From contig OZ026553.1 in NCBI GenBank assembly GCA_964020155.1, forward strand, positions 1,152,479 through 1,167,478: a DNA stretch of 15,000 nucleotides, written 5' to 3'. Source of the DNA: Chondrilla cf. caribensis. Its lineage: Eukaryota; Porifera; Demospongiae; Chondrillida; Chondrillidae. Below are positions 1 through 10,711 of this stretch, piece after piece (position 1 is the first letter of the stretch; every line of letters begins with the position of its first letter). Made by a program: the position numbers and the translations under genes. Under the pieces are notes generated by a model. The model did not search any database, had not been told where the DNA came from, and saw nothing but the letters and a program-made list of their open reading frames with translations.

Positions 1-3000
1 GAGGGAGCGTGTCAATGTGATATTTTAAACAGACCTAGCTGGGGTTGTAAGCTAACTTGTGAAACAATTCCCATCTCAATATGTGGTCCGTAATTCCAGG
101 TACATTCGGAGGTGCTTGTTAGTTTTCCAATGTATGGAATGGTACATACGTATAGGAGAGAATATGCTAAGCACCATTTTGCATAGCTCATGGGGGAGTG
201 GACGTGTCATCTTGATATTTTAAACAGACCTAGCTGGGGATGTAAGCTAACTTGTGAAACAATTCCCATCTCAATATGTGGTCTGTAACCCCATCTACAT
301 TCGGAGGTGCTCAATATTTTTCCAATGTATGGAATGGTATATGAGAGAAAACGCTAAGCACCTTTTTGCATAGCTCATGGGGGGGTGGGCGTGTCAACTT
401 GATTTTTCAGACAAACCTAGCTGGGGATGTAAGCTAATTTGTGAAACAATTCCCATCTCAATAGATGGCCCGTAACCCCATCTACATTCGGAGGTGCTCA
501 ATATTTTTCCAATGTATGGGATAGTATAGGAGAGAAAACGCTAAGCACCTTTTTGCATAGCTCATGGGAGAGGGGGCGTGTCAACTTGATATTTTAAACA
601 AACCTAGCTGGGGATGTAAGCTAACTTGTGAAACAATTCCCATCTCAATAGATGGCTCATAACCTCATCTACATTCGGAGGTGCTTAATATTATTTCAAT
701 GTATGGGATAGTATAGGAGAGAAAACGCTAAGCACCATTTTGCATAGCTCATGGGGAAGTGGGCGTGTCAACTTGATATTTTAAACAGACCTAGCTGGGG
801 ATGTAAGCTAATTTGTGAAACAATTCCCATCTCAATATGTGGTCTGTAACCCCATCTACATTCGGAGGTGCTCAATATTTTTCCAATGTATGGGATAGTA
901 TAGGAGAGAAAACGCTAAGCACCTTTTTGCATAGCTCATGGGGGAGGGGGCGTTTCAACTTGATTTTTCAGACAAACTTAGCTGGGGATGTACGCTAACT
1001 TGTGAAACAATTCCCATTTCAATAGGTGGTCCGTAACCCCATCTACATTCGGAGGTGCTTGCTCATATTCCATTGTATGGGATAGTATAGGAGAGAAAAC
1101 ACTAAGCACCTTTTTGCATAGCTCATGGGGGAGTGGGTGTGTCAACTTGATATTTTAAACAGACCAAGCTGGGGATGTAAGCTAACTTGTGAAACAATTC
1201 CCATCTCAATGGGTGGTCTGTCATTCCAGCTACATTCGGAGGTGCTTGCTATTTTTCCAATGTATGGGATAGTATAGGACAGAAAACGCTAAGCACCTTT
1301 TTGCATAGCTCATGGGGGAGTGGGTGTGTCAACTTGATATTCTAAACAGACCTAGCTGGGGATGTAAGCTAACTTGTGAAACAATTCCCATCTCAATAGG
1401 TGGTCCGTAATTCCAGCTACATTCGGAGGTGCTTGCTATTTTTCCAATGTACGTATGGGATAGTATACGTAGGAGAGAAACGCTAAGCACCTTTTCGCAT
1501 AGCTCATGGGAGAGGGGGAGTGTCAACTTGAAGTTTTAGACAGACCTAGCTGGGGATGTAAGCTAACTTGTGAAACAATTTCCATTTCAATAAGTGATCC
1601 GTAACCCCAGCTACATTCGGAGGTGCTTAATATTTTTCCAATGTATGGGATAGTATAGGAGAGAAAACGCTAAGCACCTTTTTGCATAGCTCAAGGGGGA
1701 GGGGGCGTTTCAACTTGATTTTTCAGACAAATCTAGCTGGGGATGTAAACTAACTTGTGAAACAATTCCCATCTCAATAGATGGCTCATAACCTCATCTA
1801 CATTTGGAGGTGCTTAATATTATTTCAATGTATGGGATGGTATAGGAGAGAAAACACTAAGCACCTTTTTGCATAGCTCATGAGGGAGGGAGCGTGTCAA
1901 CTTGATATTTTAAACAGACCTAGCTGGGGATGTAAGCTAACTTGTGAAACAATTTCCATCTCAATAGGTGGCCCGTAACCCCATCTACATTCGGAGGTGC
2001 TCAATATTTTCCAATGTATGGAATGGTATAGGAGAGAAAATGCTAAGCACCTTTTTGCATAGCTCATGGGGGGGGGGGTGGGCGTGTCAACTTGATTTTT
2101 CAGACAAACCTAGCTGGGGATGTAAGCTAATTTGTGAAACAATTCCCATCTCAATAGATGGCCCGTAACCCCATCTACATTCGGAGGTGCTCAATATTTT
2201 TCCAATGTATGGGATGGTATAGGAGAGAAAACACTAAGCACCTTTTTGCATAGCTCATGGGGGAGTGGGCGTGTCAACTTGATATTTTAAACAAACCTAG
2301 CTGGGGATGTAAGCTAATTTGTGAAACAATTCCCATCTCAATATGTGGTCCGTAACCCCATCTACATTCGGAGGTGCTCAATATTTTTCCAATGTATGGG
2401 ATAGTATAGGACAGAAAACGCTAAGCACCTTTTTGCATAGCTCATGGGGAAGTGGGCGTGTCAACTTGATATTTTAAACAGACCTAGCTGGGGATGTAAG
2501 CTAACTTGTGAAACAATTTCCATCTCAGTAGGTGGTCCGTAACCCCATCTACATTCGGAGGTGCTTGCTATTTTTCCAATGTATGGGATAGTATAGGAGA
2601 GAAAACGCTAAGCACCTTTTCACATAGCTCATGAGGGAGGGAGCGTGTCAACTTGATATTTCAGAAAAATCTAGCTGGGGATGTAAGCTAACTTGTGAAA
2701 CAATTCCCATCTCAATATGTGGTCCGTAATTCCAGCTACATTTGGAGGTGCTTAATATTTTTCCAATGTATGGGATAGTATAGGAGAGAAAACACTAAGC
2801 ACCTTTTTGCATAGCTCATGGGGGAGGGAGTGTGTCAACTTGATATTTTAGACAGACCAAGCTGGAGATGTAAGCTAACTTGTGAAACAAATCCCATCTC
2901 AATAGATGGCTCATAACCTCATCTACTTTCGGAGGTGCTTAATATTATTTCAATGTATGGGAGAGTATAGGAGAGAAAACGCTAAGCACCTTTTTGCATA

Positions 3001-5855
3001 GCTCATGGGGGAGTGGGCGTGTCAACTTGATATTTTAAACAGACCTAGCTGGGGATGTAAGCTAACTTGTGAAACAATTCCCATCTCAATAGGTGGTCCG
3101 TAACCCCATCTACATTCGGAGGTGCTTGCTATTTTTCCAATGTACAGTATGGGATAGCATAGGAGAGAAAACGCTAAGCACCTTTTCACATAGCTCATGG
3201 GAGAGGGGGCGTGTCAACTTGATATTTTAGACAGGCCTAGCTGGGGATGTAAGCTAATTTGTGAAACAAATCCCATCTCAGTAGATGGCCCGTAACCCCA
3301 TCTACATTCGGAGGTGCTTGCTATTTTTCCAATGTATGGAATGGTATACGTACGTAGGAGAGAAAACGCTAAGCACCTTTTTGCATAGCTCATGGGGGAG
3401 TGGGCGTGTCAACTTGATATTCCAGACCTACTTAGCTGGGGGTGTACGCTAACTTGTGAAACAATTCCCATCTCAATATGTGGTCCGTAACCCCATCTAC
3501 ATTCGGAGGTGCTCAATATTTTTCCAATGTATGGGATAGTATAGGACAGAAAACGCTAAGCACCTTTTTGCATAGCTCATGGGGAAGTGGGCGTGTCAAC
3601 TTGATATTTTAAACAGACCTAGCTGGGGATGTAAGCTAACTTGTGAAACAATTTCCATCTCAGTAGGTGGTCCGTAACCCCAGCTACATTCGGAGGTGCT
3701 CAATATTTTTCCAATGTATGGGATAGTATAGGAGAGAAAACACTAAGCACCTTTTTGCATAGCTCATGGGGAGGGGGCGTGTCAACTTGATATTTTAAAC
3801 AAACCTAGCTGGGGATGTAAGCTAACTTGTGAAGCAAATCCCATTTCAATAGGTGGTCCGTAACCCCAGCTACATTCGGAGGTGCTCAATATTTTTCCAA
3901 TGTAAGGGATAGTATAGGAGAGAAAACACTAAGCACCTTTTTGCATAGCTCATGGGGAGGGGGCGTGTCAACTTGATATTTTAGACAGACCAAGCTGGGG
4001 ATGTAAGCTAACTTGTGAAACAAATCCCATCTCAATAGGTGGTCCGTAACCCCATCTACATTCGGAGGTGCTTAATATTATTTCAATGTATGGGAGAGTA
4101 TAGGAGAGAAAACACTAAGCACCTTTTTGCATAGCTCATGGGGGAGTGGGCGTGTCAACTTGATATTTTAAACAGACCTAGCTGGGGATGTAAGCTAACT
4201 TGTGAAAAATTTCCCATTTCAATAGGTGGTCCGTAACCCCATCTACATTCGGAGGTGCTCAATATTTTTCCAATGTACGTATGGGATAGTATACGTAGGA
4301 GAGAAAACGCTAAGCACCTTTTTGCATAGCTCATGGGGAGGGAGCATGTCAACTTGATTTTTTAAACAGACCAAGCTAGGGATGTAAGCTAACTTGTGAA
4401 ACAATTCCCATCTCAATAGGTGGTCAGTAACCCCATCTACATTCGGAGGTGCTTGCTATTTTTCCAATGTACAGTATGGGATAGTATAGGAGAGAAAACG
4501 CTAAGCACCTTTTCACATAGCTCATGAGGGAGGGAGCGTGTCAACTTGATATTTCAGAAAAATCTAGCTGGGGATGTAAGCTAACTTGTGAAACAATTCC
4601 CATCTCAATAGGTGGTCCGTAATTCCAGCTACATTTGGAGGTGCTTAATATTTTTCCAATGTATGGGATAGTATAGGAGAGAAAACACTAAGCACCTTTT
4701 TGCATAGCTCATGGGGGAGGGAGTGTGTCAACTTGATATTTTAGACAGACCAAGCTGGGGATGTAAGCTAACTTGTGAAACAATTCCCATCTCAATATGT
4801 GGTCTGTAACCCCATCTACATTCGGAGGTGCTCAATATTTTTCCAATGTATGGAATGGTATAGGAGAGAAAACGCTAAGCACCTTTTTGCATAGCTCATG
4901 GGGGGTGGGTGGGCGTGTCAACTTGATTTTTCAGACAAACCTAGCTGGGGATGTAAGCTAATTTGTGAAACAATTCCCATCTCAATAGATGGCCCGTAAC
5001 CCCATCTACATTCGGAGGTGCTCAATATTTTTCCAATGTATGGGATGGTACGTATAGGAGAGAAAACACTAAGCACCTTTTTGCATAGCTCATGGGGGAG
5101 TGGGCGTGTCAACTTGATATTTTAAACAAACCTAGCTGGGGATGTAAGCTAACTTGTGAAACAATTTCCATCTCAATAGGTGGTCCGTAACCCCATCTAC
5201 ATTCGGAGGTGCTCAATATTTTTCCAATGTATGGAATGGTATAGGAGAGAAAACGCTAAGCACCTTTTTGCATAGCTCATGGGGGGGGGTGGGCGTGTCA
5301 ACTTGATTTTTCAGACAAACCTAGCTGGGGATGTAAGCTAACTTGTGAAACAATTCCCATCTCAATAGATGGCCCGTAACCCCATCTACATTCGGAGGTG
5401 CTCAATATTTTTCCAATGTATGGGATAGTATAGGACAGAAAACGCTAAGCACCTTTTGGCATAGCTCATGGGGAAGTGGGCGTGTCAACTTGATATTTTA
5501 GACAGACGAAGCTGGGGATGTAAGCTAATTTGTGAAACAATTCCCATCTCAATAGGTGGCCCGTAACCCCATCTACATTCGGAGGTGCTCAATATTTTTC
5601 CAATGTATGGAATGGTATAGGAGAGAAAACGCTAAGCACCTTTTTGCATAGCTCATGGGGGAGGGGGCAAGTCAACTTGATTTTTCAGACAGACCTAACT
5701 GGGGATGTAAGCTAACTTGTGAAACAATTTCCATTTCAATAGGTGGTCTGTAACTCCAGCTACATTCGGAGGTGCTTGCTATTTTTCCAATGTATGGGAT
5801 AGTATAGGACAGAAAACACTAAGCACCTTTTTGCATAGCTCATGGGGGAGGGGGT
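1..5855. repeat. Satellite A tandem array (~188-bp monomer)
   Basis: About 31 head-to-tail monomers, counted by the recurring GGAGGTGCT word near 111, 302, 489, 677 and so on to 5768, which gives a mean spacing of about 188 bp. The array runs off the left edge, so its true length is unknown. Each monomer has a conserved block with AGCTGGGGATGTAAGCTAAC, then CATCTACATTCGGAGGTGCT, then GCTAAGCACCTTTTTGCATA. AGGTGCT and AGCACCT form inverted arms about 55-60 bp apart. Variation between copies is mostly point changes plus small indels (GTACGTA insertions near 1450, 3350, 4275 and 5050, and a poly-G run near 2070). No open frame persists across monomers, so I see no gene here. Confidence 0.95.
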
Positions 5856-5859
5856 GTCA

Positions 5860-6120
5860 AGGTGCATAGGAGAGAGTATAGGAGAGAGTATAGGAGAAAC
5901 TGGTCCCATAGTTGGTCTCAATTGTGAGGCTCTACAGTACTTCAACTGGTCCCATATAGGTGGTCTCAATTGCGAGGTTCTACTGTACTTCAACTGCATG
6001 CATATGGTCCCATAGGTGGTCTCAATTGTGAGGCTCTACTGTACTTCAGCTGGTCCCATAGGTTCTACTGTACTTCAGCTGGTCCCATAGGTGGTCTCAG
6101 ATGTGAGGTTCTAAATATCC
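5860..6120. repeat. Minisatellite, ~47-bp unit
   Basis: Degenerate direct repeats built on CTGGTCCCATAGGTGGTCTC, AATTGTGAGG, then TTCTACTGTACTTCA. Recurrences of TGGTCCCATA lie near 5900, 5947, 6005, 6051 and 6081. The left side joins the end of satellite A through a short triplicated run of ATAGGAGAGAGT (5865-5895). Two units recur at 7993-8060 because the right half of this block belongs to the segmental duplication. Confidence 0.75.
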
Positions 6121-6654
6121 TGTATTATACATAGGCAGTCTCCATTGTGAGATTCCACCATACTTATATATCAGACTTATAAATACACGGAAGTTTGACC
6201 GCATACACGATCTAATTAGTTACGTACATATATGTACACCTCATATAGCTCCATCAATATTGATCACAGTACACTCAACATCATCAATACTATTGTTCAC
6301 AGCACCATCAATCACTAAACAATAATCATCATAGTACATACACGAATAGCGTAGTATACGAGCAAAGATACGTAGTGTCACAAAAATCAATAAAGATTAA
6401 TTATTATTATCGTAGCCACAGATTCAAATCAAAAGTTGCCTTATATAAATTGTTCTTAAATACAGTTAAGTACACAAAGTGCAGGGATGGGTGCGGTTGC
6501 AGAGGAGACTTCATTCATCTGAAATGGTAAAAATGCAAAAAGTTGAAACTCAGTAATTACGTAAATAATATAGTGAAAAGAGAGTGCTACTTGAATGTCA
6601 CATGGATAAGGAGACTACCAGAATTTGATTTTATAATACACAGATGCATGAATG

Positions 6655-6693
6655 GACACACACGCACACACATACACACACACACACACACAC
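6655..6693. repeat. (CA)n microsatellite
   Basis: Interrupted CA dinucleotide run in the left copy of the duplication. The matching tract in the right copy (8600-8727) is more than three times longer, so the locus has changed length since the duplication. Confidence 0.95.
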
Positions 6694-6720
6694 ATCTACT
6701 GACATCCCTTAGTAGACTCA

Positions 6721-6854
6721 CTATTCAGTAGGAGGATTTCGTGGTCTGTCAGTGGAAGTTGAGGAATTTGGTCCAGAAGGGCCGGGTGTCTGGTGTATGT
6801 TGTGTCCGGTCCATGTGGAAGGATAGGAGTGTGGGTGTGGCATAGCTAGTGGGA
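6721..6854 (-). pseudogene. 3' fragment of the TRAF-like gene
   Basis: This segment copies the last ~44 codons and stop codon of the minus-strand gene whose intact end is at 8754. The reading frame ends in RNPPTE followed by TAG, exactly as in the parent. The 134 bp appear identical to 8754-8887, while the flanking CA tract and a small indel differ, which suggests a recent event. Upstream coding sequence is absent: at 6855 the copy runs directly into satellite B. It has no splice acceptor or start of its own, so it is a broken duplicate and not a functional gene. Confidence 0.85.
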
Positions 6855-7992
6855 GAGGGAGCGTGTCGCCCTGATATTTTCAACAAATCTAGTTGGAGAT
6901 GTGAACTAAGTTATGAAACACTTCCCATCACTTTGTGTACTCTGTAACCCTTGTTATTCAAGGTGGTGCTATGGCCAAATTTTGACCATAGCACCACAGT
7001 CAATGTATGGGGGAGAATATGGAAAAAATACGCTTAGCACCATCCTGCATATCTCGTGGGAGAGGGGGCGTGTCGCCCTGATATTTTTAATAAATCTAGT
7101 TGGAGATGTGAACTAAGTTATGAAACACTTCCCATCACTTTGTGTACTCTGTAACCCTTGTTATTTAAAGTGGTGCTATGGCCAAATTTTGGCCATAGCA
7201 CCATCCTGCATATCTCGTGGGAGAGGGGGCGTGTCACCCTGATATTTTCAACACATCTAGTTGGAGATGTGAACTAAGTTATGAAACATTTCCCATCACT
7301 TTGTGTACTCTGTAACCCTTGTTATTCAAAGTGGTGCTATGGCCAAATTTTGGCCATAGCACCACAGTCAATGTATGGGGGAGAATATGGAAAAAATACA
7401 CTTAGCACCATCCTGCATATCTCGTGGGAGAGGGGGCGTGTCGCCCTGATATTTTCAATAAATCTAGTTGGAGATGTGAACTAAGTTATGAAACACTTCC
7501 CATCACTTTGTGTACTCTGTAACCCTTGTTATTTAAAGTGGTGCTATGGCCAAATTTTGGCCATAGCACCATCCTGCATATCTCGTGGGAGAGGGGGCGT
7601 GTCACCCTGATATTTTCAACACATCTAGTTGGAGATGTGAACTAAGTTATGAAACACTTCCCATCACTTTGTGTACTCTGTAACCCTTGTTATTCAAGGT
7701 GGTGCTATGGCCAAATTTTGGCCATAGCACCACAGTCAATGTATGGGGGAGAATATGGAAAATATACACTTAGCACCATCCTGCATATCTCGTGGGAGAT
7801 GGGGCGTGTCACCCTGATATTTTCAACAAATCTAGTTGGAGATGTGAACTAAGTTATGAAACACTTCCCATCACTTTGTGTACTCTGTAACCCTTGTTAT
7901 TCAAGGTGGTGCTATGGCCAAATTTTGGCCATAGCACCACAGTCAATGTATGGGGGAGAATGTGGAAAAAATACACTTAGCACTATCCTGCA
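6855..7992. repeat. Satellite B array with 368-bp higher-order repeat
   Basis: Six monomers, marked by CTAGTTGGAGATGTGAACTA starting at 6889, 7096, 7257, 7464, 7625 and 7832. Spacings are 207, 161, 207, 161 and 207, a clean dimeric higher-order unit of 368 bp. The short monomer lacks 46 bp lying between two copies of TAGCACCA. Every monomer contains an inverted repeat centred on GGCCAAATTTTGGCC. Monomers align with satellite A in order (GTGTC..CTGATATTTT, TCTAGTTGGAGATGT, GTGAAACA/ATGAAACA, TTCCCATC, CTGTAACCC, CAATGTATGGG, TTAGCACC, GCATA.CTC.TGGGAGAGGGGGCGTGTC), so the families share an ancestor. Confidence 0.95.
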
Positions 7993-8607
7993 TACTGTAC
8001 TTCAGCTGGTCCCATAGGTTCTACTGTACTTCAGCTGGTCCCATAGGTGGTCTCAGATGTGAGGTTCTAAATATCCTGTATTATACATAGGTAGTCTCCA
8101 TTGTGAGGTTCCACCATACTTATATATCAGACTTATAAATACACGGAAGTTTGACCGCATACACGATCAAATTAGTTACGTACATATAATATGTACACCT
8201 CATATAGCTCCATCAATATTGATCACAGTACACTCAACATCATCAATACTATTGTTCACAGCACCATCAATCACTAAACAATAATCATCATAGTACATAC
8301 ACGAATAGCGTAGTATACGAACAAAGATACGTAGTGTCACAAAAATCAATAAAGATTAATTATTATTATCGTAGCCACAGATTCAAATCAAAAGTTGCCT
8401 TATATAAATTGTTCTTAAATACAGTTAAGTACACGAAGTGCAGGGATGGGTGCGGTTGCAGAGGAGACTTCATTCATCTGAAATGGTAAAAATGCAAAAA
8501 GTTGAAACTCAGTAATTACGTAAATAACATAGTACTTGAATGTCACATTAATAATGAGACTACCAAGATTAGATTTTAAAATACACAGATGTATGAATGC
8601 ACACACA

Positions 8608-8646
<39 letters not shown>

Positions 8647-8656
8647 GCGCGTATAT

Positions 8657-8728
<72 letters not shown>

Positions 8729-8887
8729 CTACTGACATCCCATAGTAGACTCACTATTCAGTAGGAGGATTTCGTGGTCTGTCAGTGGAAGTTGAGGAAT
8801 TTGGTCCAGAAGGGCCGGGTGTCTGGTGTATGTTGTGTCCGGTCCATGTGGAAGGATAGGAGTGTGGGTGTGGCATAGCTAGTGGGA
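7993..8887. repeat. Segmental duplication, right copy (3' flank of gene)
   Basis: Partner of 6037-6854. It covers the downstream flank and the last 134 bp of the minus-strand gene. Read in the gene's direction, the stop at 8756-8754 is followed almost at once by a long GT tract and then AT-rich sequence. I find no AATAAA on the minus strand between 8750 and 8000; AATAAA near 8348 is on the plus strand. The gene's polyadenylation site therefore cannot be placed. Confidence 0.92.
8600..8727. repeat. (CA)n microsatellite with CGCG core
   Basis: Long CA run interrupted near 8644-8656 by CGCGCGCGTATATG. In the direction of the minus-strand gene it is a GT tract about 25 bp past the stop codon, so it would lie in the 3' UTR if the transcript extends that far. 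Repeat-encoded open frames here (poly Cys-Val or poly Thr-His) are artefacts. Confidence 0.97.
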
Positions 8888-10190
8888 TTGGTGCTGCAAT
8901 GTGGGGAAGAGGTGGCTGAACGTTAGCGGGGAGGGTGTCGGCAGGAGGTACGAACACGGGCACAGAAGGGAAGATGGACGGTTGGAGAATGGGTTCCTGT
9001 GCCAACGGCACCTGGAGGACGGTATTGGGTATCGGGTTCTGTTCCTGCCTAGTGGGGTGACCACTCAAGGTTGGCTCACTCGGTCTGTGATGGGGTACCA
9101 GACGCCCTTCAAGCACAGTGGCTGCATTGGCAAGTGCCTCAAGAGGCGACGCTACATTGTGGCCTGACAGGTAGAAGTTACCATGTCTACTTCTTCTTAT
9201 TCTCTGCTGGATCTCCACCAGTGGGATACCTTCACTCAGTGGGTTAGCGGACTGCAAGTTTGGCTGGTCTATGTAGTTTGGAGCCTCGGGTACATCCGGT
9301 TCATTGTTGAACTCCTCCCTCGGGCTATTCTCGGTGGACGTGGAGGTTTGCCAGCCACTGGAGACGTCACTGGAGGGTGAACCGATGCTGCTCGTGGACG
9401 AGGCAGAGGTGTTTGAAAGAGGAGACATCACTGGACTGGAGTTTGATGAGGAGGAGGTCATCCTGATTCCTCTGAGAGCGGTGAGAAGAGAGTTGGAAGG
9501 AGACATCTCTCTTTGAGAAGCTTCGCTGTCAGGTACGGGCTGCGATGAGGCGGATACATCTCTGAAGTACGCACTGCGAGAATTCCTGCTTCCTTCGGAT
9601 TCTCTACCCACCTCACCCTGGTTTGCGAGATTTGGTCGAAGGAGGTTCACGTGGCTTGGTCCCGGCATGTTGGGGAGGTCTTCCTCCTGCATGGATACAT
9701 GAGCGGGGACATCACCGATTACAAGCGGAGGGATGATCGTAGTGGATATGTCTTGGAGTGGGAAGTTAGCGTAAGGAACGGACGTTGGTCCTCTCACAGG
9801 TGCAACGTGCTTGAAGAGCTGACAGTGAGGGACAGCCCCCATTGGGTGCCAGTGGGTGGGGAGATACTGAGAGGGCGTGGTTGAAAACGTGAAGAACGAC
9901 CCACCCCCAGGTGCTGCGGTACCAGCAGGCAGGGAACACCATGCTGGGAAGGACGGAGGCACAACGGGAAGAGATCCATCGAAGTTCACTCTTGGATCCA
10001 TTGGCACAGAGTGGATGGAGGGTGTGTGTCCCTGGGTGTACGAGGGTGTGATATGTGCTCGCGAGGTAGCAATAACGTGGGGTGTGAACTGCACCGAGGG
10101 TATATTTGGTGCAGTGTTTGGCCTCTGTGTACTGGAAGAGGTCTGCCGTGTTCCTCGAGGGAGCTTGTCCTTCTGTTGTCTGAGTTTCAA
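8754..10190 (-). CDS. Exon 7: Pro/Ser/Thr-rich C-terminal tail
   Basis: The last exon has 478 codons and a TAG stop at 8756-8754. The acceptor is TTTTTCTTCTGCTGCCCTCATTCCACCAG, and coding starts LKLRQQKDKLPRGTRQ. The tail is low in order-promoting residues: an early Pro-rich part (SLPVVPPSFPAWCSLP), an acidic patch (MQEEDLPNMPGPSH), a Ser-rich run (MTSSSSNSSPVMSPLSNTSA, then SSTSSIGSPSSDVSSGW), a short structured-looking basic segment (IPLVEIQQRIRRSRHGNFYL) that may be a binding motif, and a Pro-rich end finishing RNPPTE. An upstream Leu/Phe-rich stretch that looks like a membrane segment is the intron's pyrimidine tract and is not coding. No known domain is recognised. Such tails usually carry short linear motifs and phosphorylation sites; that is inference. 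Confidence 0.85.
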   Translation of the reverse strand: MKLRQQKDKLPRGTRQTSSSTQRPNTAPNIPSVQFTPHVIATSRAHITPSYTQGHTPSIHSVPMDPRVNFDGSLPVVPPSFPAWCSLPAGTAAPGGGSFFTFSTTPSQYLPTHWHPMGAVPHCQLFKHVAPVRGPTSVPYANFPLQDISTTIIPPLVIGDVPAHVSMQEEDLPNMPGPSHVNLLRPNLANQGEVGRESEGSRNSRSAYFRDVSASSQPVPDSEASQREMSPSNSLLTALRGIRMTSSSSNSSPVMSPLSNTSASSTSSIGSPSSDVSSGWQTSTSTENSPREEFNNEPDVPEAPNYIDQPNLQSANPLSEGIPLVEIQQRIRRSRHGNFYLSGHNVASPLEALANAATVLEGRLVPHHRPSEPTLSGHPTRQEQNPIPNTVLQVPLAQEPILQPSIFPSVPVFVPPADTLPANVQPPLPHIAAPIPLAMPHPHSYPSTWTGHNIHQTPGPSGPNSSTSTDRPRNPPTE

Positions 10191-10287
10191 CTGGTGGAAT
10201 GAGGGCAGCAGAAGAAAAACATAAAACAACAACAACAAACAAGCAAGGGTAAACATAGAGACCAGTCTATGTGGAATGATTGTAAGG

Positions 10288-10360
10288 CTAGCAAATGTAC
10301 GTACATACATACATACCTATGTACACATACCAATGCATGTGTATATACGTATGTATGTAC
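10288..10360. repeat. TACA/TACG tetranucleotide tract
   Basis: Imperfect ACAT/ACGT repeats in the intron between exons 6 and 7, just upstream of exon 7's branch region in the sense of the gene. Similar tracts recur at 12050-12120, 13991-14106 and 14480-14510, so this is a genome-wide habit and not specific to the gene. Confidence 0.8.
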
Positions 10361-10474
10361 ATATGAAAGGGATATTCTTGTGTAAGTGTGAATACATAGC
10401 AAATATAGATAAACACACCACAGTTATGTACTATCAGATGTGGACATGTGTGTAATGTGGATGTGGTGTATGTT

Positions 10475-10660
10475 ATGTGAGAGTATGGAGAGTATGTGAT
10501 GTGTGAGTGTTTGTGATGTGTGAGTGTATGGAGAGTATGTGATGTGTGAGCATATGGAGAGTATGTGATGTGTGAGCGTATGGAGAGTATGTGATGTGTG
10601 AGTGTATGTAGAGTATGTGATGTGTGAGCGTATGGAGAGTATGTGATGAGTGTATATGTA
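10475..10660. repeat. 26-bp minisatellite in the last intron
   Basis: GAGAGTATGTGATGTGTGAG starts at 10531, 10557, 10583, 10609 and 10635, an exact 26-bp period, with two or three more degenerate units to the left. It lies wholly inside the intron 10191-10711. Open frames across it on the minus strand (Thr-Ser-His-Thr-Leu repeats) come from the repeat. Confidence 0.93.
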
Positions 10661-10711
10661 TGCATACATATTATACGTATCTACATATTACGTGTGTGTG
10701 CACAAACTCAC

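Larger units (their letters stand above)
6037..6854. repeat. Segmental duplication, left (truncated) copy
   Basis: Near-identical to 7993-8887. Homology begins at TACTGTACTTCAGCTGG and ends at CATAGCTAGTGGGA, 134 bp inside the coding end of the gene. Differences are few: a short insertion near 6573 (GAAAAGAGAGTGCT), a CA tract about 75 bp shorter, and scattered substitutions. Apart from the CA tract and the coding fragment it is low-complexity, AT-rich DNA. It contains AATAAA on the plus strand near 6389, but no transcript ending there can be argued. Confidence 0.93.

Noticed and set aside
1329..5999. Open frames of 60-80 codons on both strands within satellite A
   Set aside because: They recur only because the monomer recurs, differ in frame between copies and have no splice or composition support.
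6913..7852. Three 67-codon frames (MKHFPSLCVLCNPCYS..) spaced exactly 368 bp
   Set aside because: Each is one higher-order unit of satellite B; near-identity reflects repeat homogenisation, and no substitution pattern favouring protein is seen.
6855..7992. CRISPR-like array (regular repeats with palindromes)
   Set aside because: Units are 161 and 207 bp with no unique spacers, in DNA that also holds spliced animal genes.
8340..8360. AATAAA as the polyadenylation signal of the gene
   Set aside because: It is on the plus strand, opposite to the gene.
8415..8754. Cys-Val and Thr-His repeat proteins
   Set aside because: Pure translation of the CA/GT microsatellite; the same applies to frames at 12017-12394 and 13088-13571.
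8901..10224. Several plus-strand frames of 60-115 codons
   Set aside because: Antisense shadows of the long exon with no splice sites or coherent composition of their own.
9766..10242. 158-codon overlapping minus frame in the first part of exon 7
   Set aside because: It can join exon 5 and the microexon in another phase, but it closes early while the 478-codon frame continues to the stop shared with the duplicated copy. Both cannot be the main frame.
10191..10310. N-terminal start and membrane segment (FTLACLLLLFYVFLLLP) for the long exon
   Set aside because: This is a pyrimidine-rich intron tail ending in CCACCAG; the phase-0 join to exon 6 explains the exon without it.
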